A stretch of DNA of 64,000 nt from Lathyrus oleraceus (lineage: Eukaryota > Streptophyta > Magnoliopsida > Fabales > Fabaceae). Location: contig NC_066581.1 in the NCBI RefSeq assembly GCF_024323335.1, forward strand, positions 39,199,199-39,263,198, written 5' to 3'. Made by a program: the position numbers and the translations under genes. How positions within the stretch are numbered: the stretch's first letter is position 1; each line of letters starts with the position of its first letter. The notes under the pieces are model-generated. The model was given only the letters and a program-made list of their open reading frames with translations, ran no database searches and was not told the DNA's origin. Of this stretch, positions 42,882 through 54,433 are shown one piece after another.

Positions 42882-44681
42882 ATGGCCCACTCAAATGAGA
42901 AAGATTCTTACAATGCCAAGCCTCCTGTTTTTGATGGAGAAAAATTTGATTACTGGAAAGATAGAATCGAAAGTTTCTTTCTGGGTTATGATGCTGACCT
43001 CTGGGACATTGTCACAGATGGATACAAACCTCCAATCTTAAATGGAGCTGAAGTTCCCAGAAGCAAGATGTCAGAAGATCAGAAACGTGTCTTCAAGAAT
43101 CACCACAAGGCCAGAACAATACTTCTAAATGCTATATCATACAACGAATACGAAAAGATCACCAACAGAGAGACGGCTAAAGATATACTTGACTCTCTGA
43201 AGATGACCCATGAAGGAAACTCCCAAGTCAAGGAGACGAAGGCTCTGGCGCTGATCCAGAAATATGAAGCCTTCAAGATGGAAGATGACGAAGCTATAGA
43301 AGCTATGTTTTCCAGATTCCAAACTCTTATTGCAGGTCTTAAAGTGCTAGACAAAGGATACACGACTGCAGATCATGTTAAGAAGATTGTCAGAAGTCTG
43401 CCAAAGAAATGGAGACCAATGGTTACTGCTCTGAAGTTATCAAAGGATCTGAACAATATCAGCCTTGAAGAACTTGTTAGTTCTCTCAGAAGCCATGAGA
43501 TAGAACTAGAGGAGGATGAGCCTCAGAAAAAGAACAAGTCAGTGGCGCTGAAGTCCAGACCTGAAAGACGGAAGTCAGACAGAACCAAAGCTCTCCAGGC
43601 AGAAACTGCAGATACTGACGACTCTGAACCTGAAGACTCTGATGATGAAGAAGAACTGTCCTTACTAACCAGAAAAGTTAAGCAACTCTGGAAAAGAAGG
43701 AACAACAACAACTTCAGAAGATCAAGACCCAGAGGGGATCGATCAGAGTCAACTTCAAAAGGTAAACCTAATAAAGATATTACCTGTTTTGAATGTAAAG
43801 AAACAGGTCATTACAGAAATGAATGCCCCAAGCTGAAGAAAGACAACCCTAGAAAAGAAAGCTTCAAGAAGAATACCTTCAGAACAAAGAAAGGATTAAT
43901 GGCCACCTGGGACGATAGTGAATCAGGATCATCAGAATCTGACTCTGATGAACAAGCCAACGTAGCACTTATGGCTACCACATCCAGCAGCTCAGATGAA
44001 GAATCTGAAGAGGTATTTTCTGAACTTTCTAGATCTGACTTAGAATCATGTTTATCAGAAACTCTTACCTCTCTTCAGAAATTAAAACAAAAAGTTAAAA
44101 GCATTAAAGGCCTTCTTAAAGCAAAATCTGAAGAATGTAGTAAACTTGAGACAACAATTCTAGCACAAGAAGATACTATCAGATCTTTAACGTTAGAAAG
44201 AGATGGAGCTAAAACAAAAAGCTTAGAATTAGAAGAAGCGTTGTCTCAAGCACCACAAACTTCAAATGAAATTATTTATAAATATGAAGAAGCCTTTCAA
44301 AAATTTCTGAAGAATGGAATAGATAGGAGTATTATGGCATCCATGATTTATGGAGTAAGTCAGAATAATAAAAGGGGAATTGGGTATGATCCTAAGGAAG
44401 ATGAAACCTCTACTAGTAACCAAATTAAATCTCCTTTTTCATATCACTACACACACACACAAGAACACAAATTTAAAAATGCTAGAAGACCCAAAGTTGT
44501 AAGAAACTCTGGGAAAACTAATCTGAAAGGACCCAAGAGATTCTGGGTACCGAAAGATAAGATTATCTATGTTGCAGATATCCTATGCAGCAAAGTTCAG
44601 ACACCAGTCATGGTACCTGGACTCTGGATGCTCGCGACATATGACGGGAAGAAAGTCTATGTTCCAAAGCCTGGAACTTAA
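42882..44681 (+). CDS. gag: Copia gag, unit 3 (599 codons)
   Basis: Intact and almost identical to unit 1 gag; one visible difference is aspartate for asparagine in the acidic region after the zinc knuckle (GACTCTGATGAAC near 43945). The overlap with pol is 44569-44681, the same +1 arrangement as in the other units. Confidence 0.9.
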   Translation: MAHSNEKDSYNAKPPVFDGEKFDYWKDRIESFFLGYDADLWDIVTDGYKPPILNGAEVPRSKMSEDQKRVFKNHHKARTILLNAISYNEYEKITNRETAKDILDSLKMTHEGNSQVKETKALALIQKYEAFKMEDDEAIEAMFSRFQTLIAGLKVLDKGYTTADHVKKIVRSLPKKWRPMVTALKLSKDLNNISLEELVSSLRSHEIELEEDEPQKKNKSVALKSRPERRKSDRTKALQAETADTDDSEPEDSDDEEELSLLTRKVKQLWKRRNNNNFRRSRPRGDRSESTSKGKPNKDITCFECKETGHYRNECPKLKKDNPRKESFKKNTFRTKKGLMATWDDSESGSSESDSDEQANVALMATTSSSSDEESEEVFSELSRSDLESCLSETLTSLQKLKQKVKSIKGLLKAKSEECSKLETTILAQEDTIRSLTLERDGAKTKSLELEEALSQAPQTSNEIIYKYEEAFQKFLKNGIDRSIMASMIYGVSQNNKRGIGYDPKEDETSTSNQIKSPFSYHYTHTQEHKFKNARRPKVVRNSGKTNLKGPKRFWVPKDKIIYVADILCSKVQTPVMVPGLWMLATYDGKKVYVPKPGT

Positions 44682-47648
44682 AGACGCTGGATTTGTAGGC
44701 TTCGGAGGAGATCAGAAAGGAAGGATCAGAGGCTCCGGAACTATTGGTAATGGTACTCTTCCCTCTATATCTGATGTTCTTTATGTAGAAGGATTAATGC
44801 ATAACTTGTTATCCATAAGTCAATTAAGTGATAACGGTTATGATGTAATCTTTAATCAAAAAACGTGTAAAGCCATTAGTCAGAACGATGGCTCTGTCCT
44901 TTTCACAGGCAAGAGGAAAAACAACATTTATAAAATAAATCTTTCTGATTTAAAAGATCAAAATGTTAAATGTTTAATGTCAGTTCACGAAGAGCAATGG
45001 GTATGGCATAGACGCTTAGGCCACATTAGCATGAGAAAACTTTCTCAGCTAACTAAACTTGAGTTAGTCAGAGGTCTGCCTAAACTGAAGTTTTCTTCAG
45101 ATGCTCTGTGTGAAGCTTGCCAGAAAGGAAAGTTTTCAAAAACATCTTTTAAAAAGAAAAATGTTGTTTCCACCTCTAAGCCTCTGGAGCTTCTTCACAT
45201 TGACTTATTTGGCCCTGTGAAAACAGCATCAGTCAATGGAAAGAAGTATGGACTAGTAATCGTTGATGATTACAGCCGCTGGACATGGGTAAAATTCCTA
45301 AAGCACAAGAGTGAGTCTCACTCTGTATTCACCAGTTTCTGTTCTAAAGTGCAAAAAGAATTTGACTCTAAAATTGTTAGAGTCAGAAGTGATCATGGTG
45401 GAGAATTTGAAAATAAAGATTTTGAAGAATTATTTGATTCTAATGGAATATCCCATGATTTCTCCTGCCCTAGAACTCCACAACAAAATGGAGTTGTAGA
45501 GAGGAAGAATAGGACACTCCAAGAAATGGCCAGAACCATGATCAATGAAACAAATGTAGCAAAGCACTTTTGGGCAGAAGCTGTAAATACAGCATGTTAT
45601 ATTCAGAATAGAATCTCTATTAGACCTATTCTGGAAAAGACTCCCTATGAACTGTGTAAGGGAAGAAAACCCAACATTTCATATTTTCATCCTTTTGGAT
45701 GCATTTGTTTATATTAAATACTAAAGAACATCTGAACAAGTTTGATTCCAAAGCACAGAAAGGTATTATGTTAGGATACTCAGAACGCTCTAAAGGCTAT
45801 AGAGTATACAACACAGAAACCAAAATTGTGGAGGAATCAATTCATGTTAGATTTGATGATAAGCTTGACCCTGAAAAGTCAAAGCTAGTTGAAAAGTTTG
45901 CAGATTTAGAGATCACTCTGGTAGAATCTGAGAAAACTCCAGAAGCAACTGTCACTCCAGACTCTGAAGAAATTAAATCTCCAGAAATTCCAAGGAAAGT
46001 TAAAAGTCGTACTAACGTATCTGAAGATTTGATTTTGGGAAACAAAGATGAACCTGTTAGAACCAGATCTACCTTCAGAACTTCTGAAGATATTCCTCTG
46101 GGACTAGTGTCTCTGATTGAGCCTATGTCCTGTGATGAAGCTCTTCAAGATAACGATTGGGTGGCAGCTATGCAAGAAGAGTTAGATCAATTCTCCAAGA
46201 ATGATGTCTGGGATCTCGTTCCTAAACCCAGAGGCACTCATGTCATTGGAACCAGATGGGTTTTCAGAAACAAGCTGAACGAGAAAGGAGAAGTTGTCAG
46301 AAACAAAGCTCGACTGGTAGCTCAAGGTTATAGTCAACAAGAAGGTATTGATTATAATGAAACTTTTGCTCCAGTCGCGAGGTTAGAATCTATTCGTCTT
46401 CTTGTATCTTTTGCTATTAATCATTCTATTAAACTATATCAAATGGATGTCAAGAGTGCATTTCTTAATGGTTACATTTCAGAAGAAGTGTATGTCAATC
46501 AACCTCCAGGCTTTGAAAACTCAAATTTTCCAGAACATGTTTTTAAACTTAAGAAATCCTTATATGGACTTAAACAAGCTCCCAGAGCTTGGTATGAACG
46601 CTTAAGCAATTTTCTTCTGGAACAAAATTTTATCAGAGGGAAAGTTGATTCTACACTCTTCTGTAAAAACCTTAATAATGATCTCATGATATGCCAAATT
46701 TATGTTGATGATATTATTTTTGGTTCTGCTAATATCTCTGTTTGCCAAGAATTTTCTAAGTTGATGCAGGCTGAGTTTGAAATGAGTTTAATGCAAGAAC
46801 TAAAGTTCTTTCTGGGAATTCAAATTAATCAAACTCCAGAAGTCACGTACGTCCATCAAAGTAAATACATTAAAGACGTTCTGAAGAAGTTTGACATGAC
46901 TGAATGCAACTCTGCAAAGACTCCCATGCACCCATCTTGCATTCTGGAGAAGGAAGAGGTAAGCAATAAGGTTTGTCAGAAGCTCTATCGAGGTATGATA
47001 GGCTCTCTTCTCTATCTGACTGCTACTCGACCTGATATTCTATTTAGCGTCTGTCTTTGTGCCAGATTCCAATCAGATCCTAGAGAATCTCATTTAACAG
47101 CTGTTAAGAGAATTCTTAAGTATCTGAAAGGAACTCCTAACCTGGGCCTGATGTATGAGAAAACATCAGAGTATAGGCTTTCTGGTTTCTGTGATGCAGA
47201 TTATGCAGGAGATAGAATAGAACGAAAAAGCACATCTGGGAATTGCCAGCTTCTGGGAAACAATCTAATCTCCTAGGCTAGCAAAAGACAGTCAACTATC
47301 GCTCTATCAACTGCAGAAGCAGAATACATCTCAGCATCACTGTGCACAACTCAGATGCTCTGGATGAAGCATCAGCTAGAAGATCTTCAGATATTTGAGA
47401 GTAACATTCCTATCTTTTGTGATAATACTGCTGCTATTTGTTTAAGTAAGAATCCTATTCTACATTCCAGAGCCAAACACATAGAAATAAAACATCATTT
47501 TATCAGAGACTATGTTCAGAAAGGGATAGTAACATTGAAGTTCATTGATACAGAACATCAATGGGCAGATATCTTTACTAAGCCTCTAGCTGAAGATAGA
47601 TTTCTTTTTATATTAGAAAATCTGAACATTAAAAATTATCCTGAGTAA
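44569..47648 (+). pseudogene. pol: Copia pol, unit 3, frameshift and stop
   Basis: Protease and integrase are open to 45717. One T is missing from TTTT near 45708, after the integrase D-D-E region. The frame continues at 45699-47276 through reverse transcriptase and the start of RNase H, where TGG has become TAG at 47274-47276. RNase H resumes at 47355-47648. The lesions are at different places from those in units 1 and 2. Confidence 0.9.
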
Positions 47649-48127
47649 AATTTGGCTCTGAACATGTAAAATAAGACTCTGATAAAAACAAATACACTTC
47701 TGCCTCTGACTCTGATACTTCTACAAGTTAAGAAGATATCTGAGTTAGAAATCTTCAGAAACCAATCCTTTGGTATTCCTGAAGATCAGATACATCAACA
47801 CGTGGAGCATTAAATGTCTAACCCTAGAACTTCTAGACAGCTGTCAATAGAAATCAAAGGTCAGAACGTTTGAAATCTCCTAGAGCAGTGTGCGTACTGT
47901 TGGGATTAGACATTCATTTATTAGCTGTAATCATTTTTCCCCCCAAGCGTGCTATTTTGAGTATTGTGTCTAACGCATTCTGAGGTGTCGTTTTGCATGT
48001 GTTTTACTTAGAGTATATAAACACTTTCTCTCACATTTCACACTTATCACTCTCACTCACTCTAAAACCCTAAACCCTTCTCTGCAAGTTCTCTGCAAGT
48101 TCTTCACCTTCTTCATCAATCTTCTTC
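47649..48127 (+). promoter_or_regulatory. Pol-to-third-ORF spacer, unit 3
   Basis: TATATAAA at 48014-48021, 114 bp before the ATG; the telo-box is conserved. This is the only unit in which the downstream ORF is intact. Confidence 0.6.
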
Positions 48128-50569
48128 ATGGATGCTCAACAGCAAGAAGTTTTTAACTTCTCCCAACAGATGGAATCCAGTTCTAATCCCCAAACCTCAA
48201 ACACTCAAACACCAACTGTTACAGGCATCACCATAACCCCTGTTTATCAAGAACCCCACATTCTTGACCGAGAAAGCCACATAAACCTTTCAACTCCCTT
48301 TGAAGGTTTGGATGTTTTGTGTGAATCTTTGGTTGATTTTGACAACCTAAGTAGAAATGGCGTTGATCTTACCAAGGAACTTCGTCAACAAGGATGGGAA
48401 ACCTACTTCAACAGGCTTTATGGTCCAATCTACCCTCTTCTGGTCAAGGAATTCTGGAGACATGCTGATGCAGATGACCAATTCATTGTCTCTTTTGTTC
48501 TAGGGGTAAAAATTGTCATCACTGAAGCATCAATTGCCTCCTTGCTGAATATGGAGGAAAGTGGAGGAAAAAGGATTTACAACATTCCTCCAAGGTCAAA
48601 GCGCATCACTGAAGTCATCAACCCAACAATCTTCAAACCTAATGTTGAAGGAAACCCCTCTAAGAACAAGGAGCTTCACCAGAACCTCCGAGTTTGGCTG
48701 AAGATTATTCTGGGAACAATCCATCACCGTCCAGCCTCTAACTCTTCAGATTATATCAATGCAGACCAGAAATGCATTCTGTACTGCATTCAGAAGGGTA
48801 TCAAGATCAACCTCCCTACTCTCCTGTTCAGATATCTGAGGGATTCAGTCAGAGAAACCAGGAATAACATGAAGCCCAGATCCTACATTCCTCTGGGTAG
48901 ATTGCTCTCTGACATCTTCATTGAGCATGGACTGGTAGACGCTCTGGAAAAGACCAGATGTATGGATGATCTGGCAATTGATGTGGGAAAGCCTCTGAAT
49001 GCCAAAAACCTGAAGAGTATGGGAATCATCAAAGAGATTAGAGTCAAGCCCACTCTGGATGTATCCTGGGAATCTCTAAAAGATCAGAGGAAGATGCCTC
49101 ATGGCCTGGCCAGATTCTTCAAGAATGAGCCCAGAGACGCTGTTGCCCTCTATCTTCATCGTGTGCTGGAAGAAGGTGTTGATGTCTCTGATTTCAGCAT
49201 CGATGACTGTCTGGATTCAGAAGAAGATCTAGTCAGATACAAGAGAGGTGTCTCTGAGAGACAGATAGCCGCTGAGGCAAGGAAAGCAAAGAAAGCCAGA
49301 CTTGGAGAAACTTCTGGAAGCAAAACTTCAGCACCTCTGAATGTCTCTTCTGGTAAGTCTATTCCTCCTGTCTCCTCTGAATTTAAAATGGCTTCCTCTA
49401 ACCCTCTCTCCTCTCAACCCATTTTTACTACCTCTGAAATCCCACCCTCAATCACCAGAACCTCCCAACCTACACCAGTTCTAAACATAGCCAGAACCTT
49501 CATTCCTCCCTCTCAACCTATACAAACCCACCAAAGCACTTCTTCTTCTTCATCCTCTGAATATGAATCACCTCCTTACCTTTCCCCTTCTTCTGACCAA
49601 GAGTCCTCTGACCAAGAACACTCTGACCCAAACTCCCCAACCATAGCAACACTCTATGCCCATAGACTTGCTTCACAACGAACACAAACCACAGAACCTG
49701 AAATAACTTCACCACTACAACAAACAACCACCATACCCTCTGTAATTCAACCATCTGCTCCATTCACCTCTAATATCATTCCACCAATCCTTCCCGCTGT
49801 CCCAGAACCAGAATCCGAACCTTTAGATTTAAACCCACTTTATGCTTCATCCACCAGTCTTCAACCAGAAGCAGAATCTGAACCCCAACCTGAGTCAGAA
49901 TCTGAACCTCAAACTCTAAATCTCAGCCCTCAAAATTCTCCACCTCATACCTCTGAACCAGAACCTGAACCTGAGCTTTCTAAACCTACCCTTAAGGAAG
50001 CCATCTTTATGATTGCAGAGGCTTCAGCTCAAAAGATAGATTCTATAGTCACAAACTCTGAAATCAGTGATGATCCTGCATCTGTAAGGACACACTGGAA
50101 CAGAGTCATTGGCTGGATGACATCTGAGTCTTTTAGGCTGAAGAGTGTCTCTGAACAAGTCAGAAATGGCTACATCAGAGATGCTGAGGCAAGACTCCAG
50201 GAGAGACTTGCCAGAGAAGCTGAAGCCAGAAGGCTAGAAGAGGAGAGGTTGGCTAAGGAAGCTGAAGAAGAAGCAAAAAGACTAGAGGAAGAACGACTGG
50301 CAAAAGAAGCAGAAATCCTAAGGCAACAAGAAGCTGAAGCTAAGGCTCTGGCAGATGCAGAAGCTCAAGCTGCTGCAGAAGCTGAAGCCCAGCAGGCTCT
50401 GACTCAGGGGGAGTCTTCAACTGCTATTCCGATGATTCTTCAGACTTTGAAGGACCTTAAGGAAGATCAGAATATCCTCCGAGACAGAATGGACAAGCAA
50501 GATACGGTCAATGAGAACATCCAGACGATGCTTGCCATGATCTTGCAGAAATTGCCTCAGAACCCTTAG
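48128..50569 (+). CDS. Intact env-like third ORF of copia unit 3 (813 codons)
   Basis: The longest undamaged frame in the window. Residues ~80-400 form a globular region (KELRQQGWETYFNRLYGP, FIVSFVLGVKIVITEASIASLL, NNMKPRSYIPLGRLL) resembling the plant-transposon protein domain also used by gypsy ORF1-type proteins. Residues ~410-640 are low-complexity S/P/E/Q. Residues ~686-757 are a strongly charged coiled coil built on ARRLEEERLAKEAEEEAKR, followed by a second short helix. Such third ORFs in SIRE-type elements are called envelope-like, but I see no signal peptide or clear membrane segment, so the name is positional. The ORF is preceded by its own promoter-like region. Confidence 0.85.
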   Translation: MDAQQQEVFNFSQQMESSSNPQTSNTQTPTVTGITITPVYQEPHILDRESHINLSTPFEGLDVLCESLVDFDNLSRNGVDLTKELRQQGWETYFNRLYGPIYPLLVKEFWRHADADDQFIVSFVLGVKIVITEASIASLLNMEESGGKRIYNIPPRSKRITEVINPTIFKPNVEGNPSKNKELHQNLRVWLKIILGTIHHRPASNSSDYINADQKCILYCIQKGIKINLPTLLFRYLRDSVRETRNNMKPRSYIPLGRLLSDIFIEHGLVDALEKTRCMDDLAIDVGKPLNAKNLKSMGIIKEIRVKPTLDVSWESLKDQRKMPHGLARFFKNEPRDAVALYLHRVLEEGVDVSDFSIDDCLDSEEDLVRYKRGVSERQIAAEARKAKKARLGETSGSKTSAPLNVSSGKSIPPVSSEFKMASSNPLSSQPIFTTSEIPPSITRTSQPTPVLNIARTFIPPSQPIQTHQSTSSSSSSEYESPPYLSPSSDQESSDQEHSDPNSPTIATLYAHRLASQRTQTTEPEITSPLQQTTTIPSVIQPSAPFTSNIIPPILPAVPEPESEPLDLNPLYASSTSLQPEAESEPQPESESEPQTLNLSPQNSPPHTSEPEPEPELSKPTLKEAIFMIAEASAQKIDSIVTNSEISDDPASVRTHWNRVIGWMTSESFRLKSVSEQVRNGYIRDAEARLQERLAREAEARRLEEERLAKEAEEEAKRLEEERLAKEAEILRQQEAEAKALADAEAQAAAEAEAQQALTQGESSTAIPMILQTLKDLKEDQNILRDRMDKQDTVNENIQTMLAMILQKLPQNP

Positions 50570-51004
50570 GCACTTAGGATTTTATGTTCTGCTTGCCTTT
50601 TTGTTGTTTTTGCTTCTGTCTTCTTTTTGAATCTGATGTTTTGTGTTTCTCTTTTAATGAAGTGTTTTTCTCTTTAAGTTATTTTTTTTACTATGTCTTT
50701 TTGATTCTGACAAAAAGGGGGAGAAATCATTAAATAGCTCTGATGAAAATTGTCTAAAACCTTAAGCACTCTGCAACAATTGATTAAATAGCTCTGATAA
50801 AAATAACTCTAATTAAATAGCTCTAACATTAAATTTAAGAAATTGCAGAAAGTTTTCAGAAATCTCATTACTTGGAAAGCTCTGGTAAGAACTTCTGAAC
50901 TCCCTAGCACTAACTCAGGGGGAGCTTCTGTCTATCTGATCTTATTTATTTCATGTTTCATCTGCTATTTTAAGTTGTTTTGTCATCATCAAAAAGGGGG
51001 AGAT
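50570..51004 (+). other. 3' untranslated region with two polypurine tracts, unit 3
   Basis: AAAAAGGGGGAGA at 50712-50724 and 50991-51003. Confidence 0.85.
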
Positions 51005-52059
51005 TGTAAGAACAAAAATTGTTCTACAACAGATTCCTTGATTTTGATGATAACAAAGGATGAAACCAAAAATGGCACCCTAACGAAAAGTTTCTAAGTG
51101 TGCAGGGTTCTAAAGAAAGAAGGAATAAATCTGATGATGTCATCAGATGCACAACAAGATCAGATAGAAATTCTCAAGTATCAGAAGCATCTGAAGTGGA
51201 ATCTCATTCAAGAAGCTCTGACTCTGGACAAAAACTGCAAAGTATCAGAAGCATCTGAATATGAAGTAAGTCTAGAAGCTCTGACTCTGAACAACGCCCT
51301 CTAAAGAATCTATTTAGATCAACATCAGAAGCAAGATTCCAAGTTTCTCCAGATACACAAATACTCTGATTATGGATTTGCTAATCATGAAAGAGTAACG
51401 TTGAAGACAAGTAAAGATTTTCAATTGGATTTCCTAATTGAGAAAGAGACGTTAATCTCCGCTTCCAAGAGAAAAGATACCACTTGTGGTAAGTAGTCAC
51501 TTCAAAGATGAAAAGTTAAACTGCAAAAGCTATTTAAGTGATGGAGTAAACTCAGTTTAATATCCACCAGATTCAACTCTACTCCAACTCATATATAAAT
51601 AGAGATGCAATCAACATTCAGCCAACAAGAAATCAACTAGCCAAAACTATACTGAATTATTTCACGCTCAAGAAAATCATCTTTGCTCTCAAAGAATTTC
51701 ACTAAGCTTTTGCTTATCAAGTGAAAAATCTGTTCTTAAATTTGTAATACTTGCTTTCTTAGAAGCACTCTAGATTACATATCTTGTATCTATTTTTTAT
51801 TTGATTTCCTCAAGTGACTCTTTGTAGTCTGTAGACTTGAGAGGACTAAGAGATTTTCTTCTCTCTTAGGGGTTGTTTGTAATCTTTCAAGATTAGTGGA
51901 TTAAGTCCTTGTTGAAGGCGAAATCACCTTGGCCGGGTGGACTGGAGTAGCTTTGTGTTATAAGCGAACCAGTATAAAATCATTGTGTGATTTTCATTTT
52001 GAAAAGCGCTTATTTTTCAAACAATTCAAACCCCCCCTTTCTTGTTTTTCTCACCTTCA
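51005..52059 (+). mobile_element. Copia LTR 4 (1055 bp)
   Basis: The 3' LTR of unit 3 and right end of the array. I see about three differences from LTR 1, for example CTGCAAAAGC near 51525 and one-base length changes in T and C/T runs. CAAAC follows at 52060-52064. Confidence 0.95.
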
Positions 52060-52064
52060 CAAAC
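52060..52064. repeat. Target-site duplication of the copia array, right
   Basis: CAAAC, identical to 23238-23242. Confidence 0.95.
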
Positions 52065-53339
52065 ATGATCATGTGAGTAATGGTTGGAAAGGTTTTGATG
52101 TAAGGAACAATTGTTATATTGGACAAAAATCCATTTGAGGTGTGGAAATTGGTGAATTTTGAGTTTAAAGTGTGATGTGCAAAACATGTCAATGCAAGGT
52201 TTCTAAATTTGGCCAATGTTCAAGCCTTTATGTTTTGATGATGCAAGCCTCAAATGAAATATCCTCCAACATAAACGTTGTAGATCGTTTCAAGAAAATC
52301 AAAATGGACTTAAATTTTGCATTATTTGGATTTTTTATGAAAGAGTTATGGGCACTTGAAGTTGGACTTTTTTGCCTTTTAATGCATTTGACCCAAAAGG
52401 ACCTATAATGTCTTGCATTATCACATGTATTTCCTTTGAGATTTTGAAATTTTGTCCAACATGACATTTGAATTAGACATCGTAAGCTTTCCAATTCATT
52501 TGATCCCACCTCAAAATCATAAAAAATGAATGAGTTATGTCCTTGGGAAGTTGACCCAAAATTAGGGTTTCAGTCAAAATGACCTATAATGTGTTGGAAT
52601 GGGAGATGGCTCTCCAAGCTTCAAATCAATTTTTTATGAACATTAAAGTTGTTCATATTGTCCTTAAGAACGTTTTTTCTTTTGGAACCATCTCCATTTG
52701 ACCAACACATAAAACGTTAGGTCTCAGTGCATTTCAAAATAGTTAGATGAATTGACTGATCAACTTCTCAAGTCCATGCCTCATATCTTGATGAATTGAT
52801 GATTGAGGACATCCAAATAAGTTCAAACATGCATGAAATTATGAATTAAATAACTTCCCTTGATTGTATTTGATCATGGGCTGGGGTTGCTTCATGAGCA
52901 AGGCATTGTTGTACATAGATGAATTAGGGTTTCTTGAAGAACAAGACCTCAAACCCTTTGACTTGCTTTAATCAAAATGATGAATTGAGTAACTAGGGAG
53001 GCATATTTGATGGATGAGAGCTTTGGTAACCATTACCATGCTTGCTATCATCTCCTCTTGGCCTTATCATTGCACAGATGATCTTCTAGAAGCTTTGAAC
53101 CTTGTGATTGCTCAAGCTACAAACAAACGATGCTTATGACATATTTTTGTGCTTTTGGTTAGTAAACAAAATAAGAAAAGCAATGATATACAATTCAAGC
53201 ATGCTTGGTGATCTCAAACCACTCACAGAAGGTCCCACCCAAAGGCAAAGGGAACCAAGATGCTAGTGATCCTTGAGGCAATGCAAATGCAATGTTATGA
53301 TGCCATGAGGGATCTTAGGGACAAAATTAGGGTCTTACA
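52060..53339 (-). mobile_element. Solo Ogre-type LTR D, 5' part
   Basis: The remainder of D beyond the copia array. On the minus strand it begins TGTAAGACCCTAATTTTGTCC at 53339, a common legume LTR terminus. AT-rich, with no credible ORF. Confidence 0.85.
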
Positions 53340-53344
53340 CTCTT
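53340..53344. repeat. Target-site duplication of solo LTR D, right
   Basis: CTCTT, identical to 19102-19106. Confidence 0.9.
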
Positions 53345-53968
53345 CTTGATACATGCGGTGGAATTAACTACAACCCTATTTTGGCACGTCGTCAGCTTGG
53401 GTTCCCCCTAAAGGATAAACCCAATAACATTCTGTTAGAGGGTGTGTTCTTTCAGGAGGGTAAAGATCCCCAAGGCTTGAAGGGCATGATGGTCCGCGCT
53501 TGGCGCAAGATCCATAAGAAAGGAAGGAAGGAGCTAGGTCCGAAGAACTGTATCGCTTTGGAACCCTATACCTCTTGGGTTAGGAGGAGAGCTTCTGAGT
53601 ACCTCATGCCTTATGAGTATCCAAGACCCACACCTCTGGTTGTGGCTGGGCCTTCAACCTTCCCTAGCCAAGGAGTAGAGGAGTTGAGAGACGAAGACTG
53701 CTCGCGTGCTTGGATCCATGAACGAGAGGAGTTGCTTCAGCAGATCAGAGAGAAGGATGCTTTGATAGAGTTCCTTGAGCACCAGGTTATTGATGATCTT
53801 GATGACGCATTGACTTCTCTACTTCCTCAGTCTTCCAAGTTTTGGAAGAGGAAGTATGATCGACTCGCCAAAGAGAAGGCAGATATGGAGGCAGCCTTTG
53901 AGAGGGAGGTGAAGAGGCTTCGTGCAGCTTATCTTCCGGTCTCGAGGGCTTTGGACGATTGCTTCTAG
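53345..53968 (+). pseudogene. ORF1 of element B, 3' half
   Basis: Continues the frame interrupted at 19106: GGINYNPILARRQLGFP near the start, then KELGPKNCIALEPYTSWV, and a C-terminal coiled coil (EREELLQQIREKDALIEFLE; KYDRLAKEKADMEAAFEREV). It ends at TAG 53966-53968. This half has no internal stop. Compared with A's ORF1 it shows the central region that A lacks. Confidence 0.8.
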
Positions 53969-54433
53969 GGATCCATAGGATGTTCATTTTCCTTCTCTCT
54001 TGTATTGTATTTGGTTACCAAGACTGTACTTCTTTGGCGTAAAAACATTTCCAAATATTAATCGACGTGATGTTTCCGTATGTGATAAACGTTTAATATT
54101 TCTAAAATTTGAAAATAAGACTCTAAAGTTCCTCTGATATAAAAATTAAATCATAAGCATTGCATGCATCATGTTTATCTATTCCTAGGGGTTTATATCT
54201 TCTTCTTGATTCTAGTCGGGGTTTTCTTACACTGTTTATCTAATGTGAGACTGGAATCAAGGGGTAGAATACCCTTTGAAATTGATAAACATGTCATTGC
54301 ATTTGCATATTCATTACCATGTCTTGCATAACAGGTACCGCCTCAGTGTTCTCATCTTGTTTGGTATTCCATTATTAGGATAGCTGACTCAGGCATTCAC
54401 TGATACGGTACCCGAAGGAATCAACAGAGAGCA
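53969..54433 (+). other. ORF1-gag spacer of element B
   Basis: Non-coding, AT-rich. It includes two GATTCTAGTC/GACTGGAATC-type segments (near 54208 and 54250) that can pair, and a TGCATTTGCATATTCATTACC stretch. Nothing else recognised. Confidence 0.5.

Larger units (their letters stand above)
23243..52059 (+). mobile_element. Tandem array of three SIRE/Maximus-type copia elements
   Basis: LTR, internal, LTR, internal, LTR, internal, LTR, all on the plus strand. LTRs start at 23243, 32490, 41746 and 51005, giving periods of 9247, 9256 and 9259 bp. Each internal region has gag, pol (protease, integrase, reverse transcriptase, RNase H order, as in Ty1/copia) and a third long ORF, the layout of the SIRE/Maximus lineage. 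One CAAAC target duplication encloses the entire array. LTRs differ by only a few substitutions and homopolymer changes, so the array is recent. Confidence 0.95.

Noticed and set aside
48128..50569. A true viral envelope gene
   Set aside because: No signal peptide, fusion peptide or transmembrane helix is visible; the position-based name env-like is kept only as a label.
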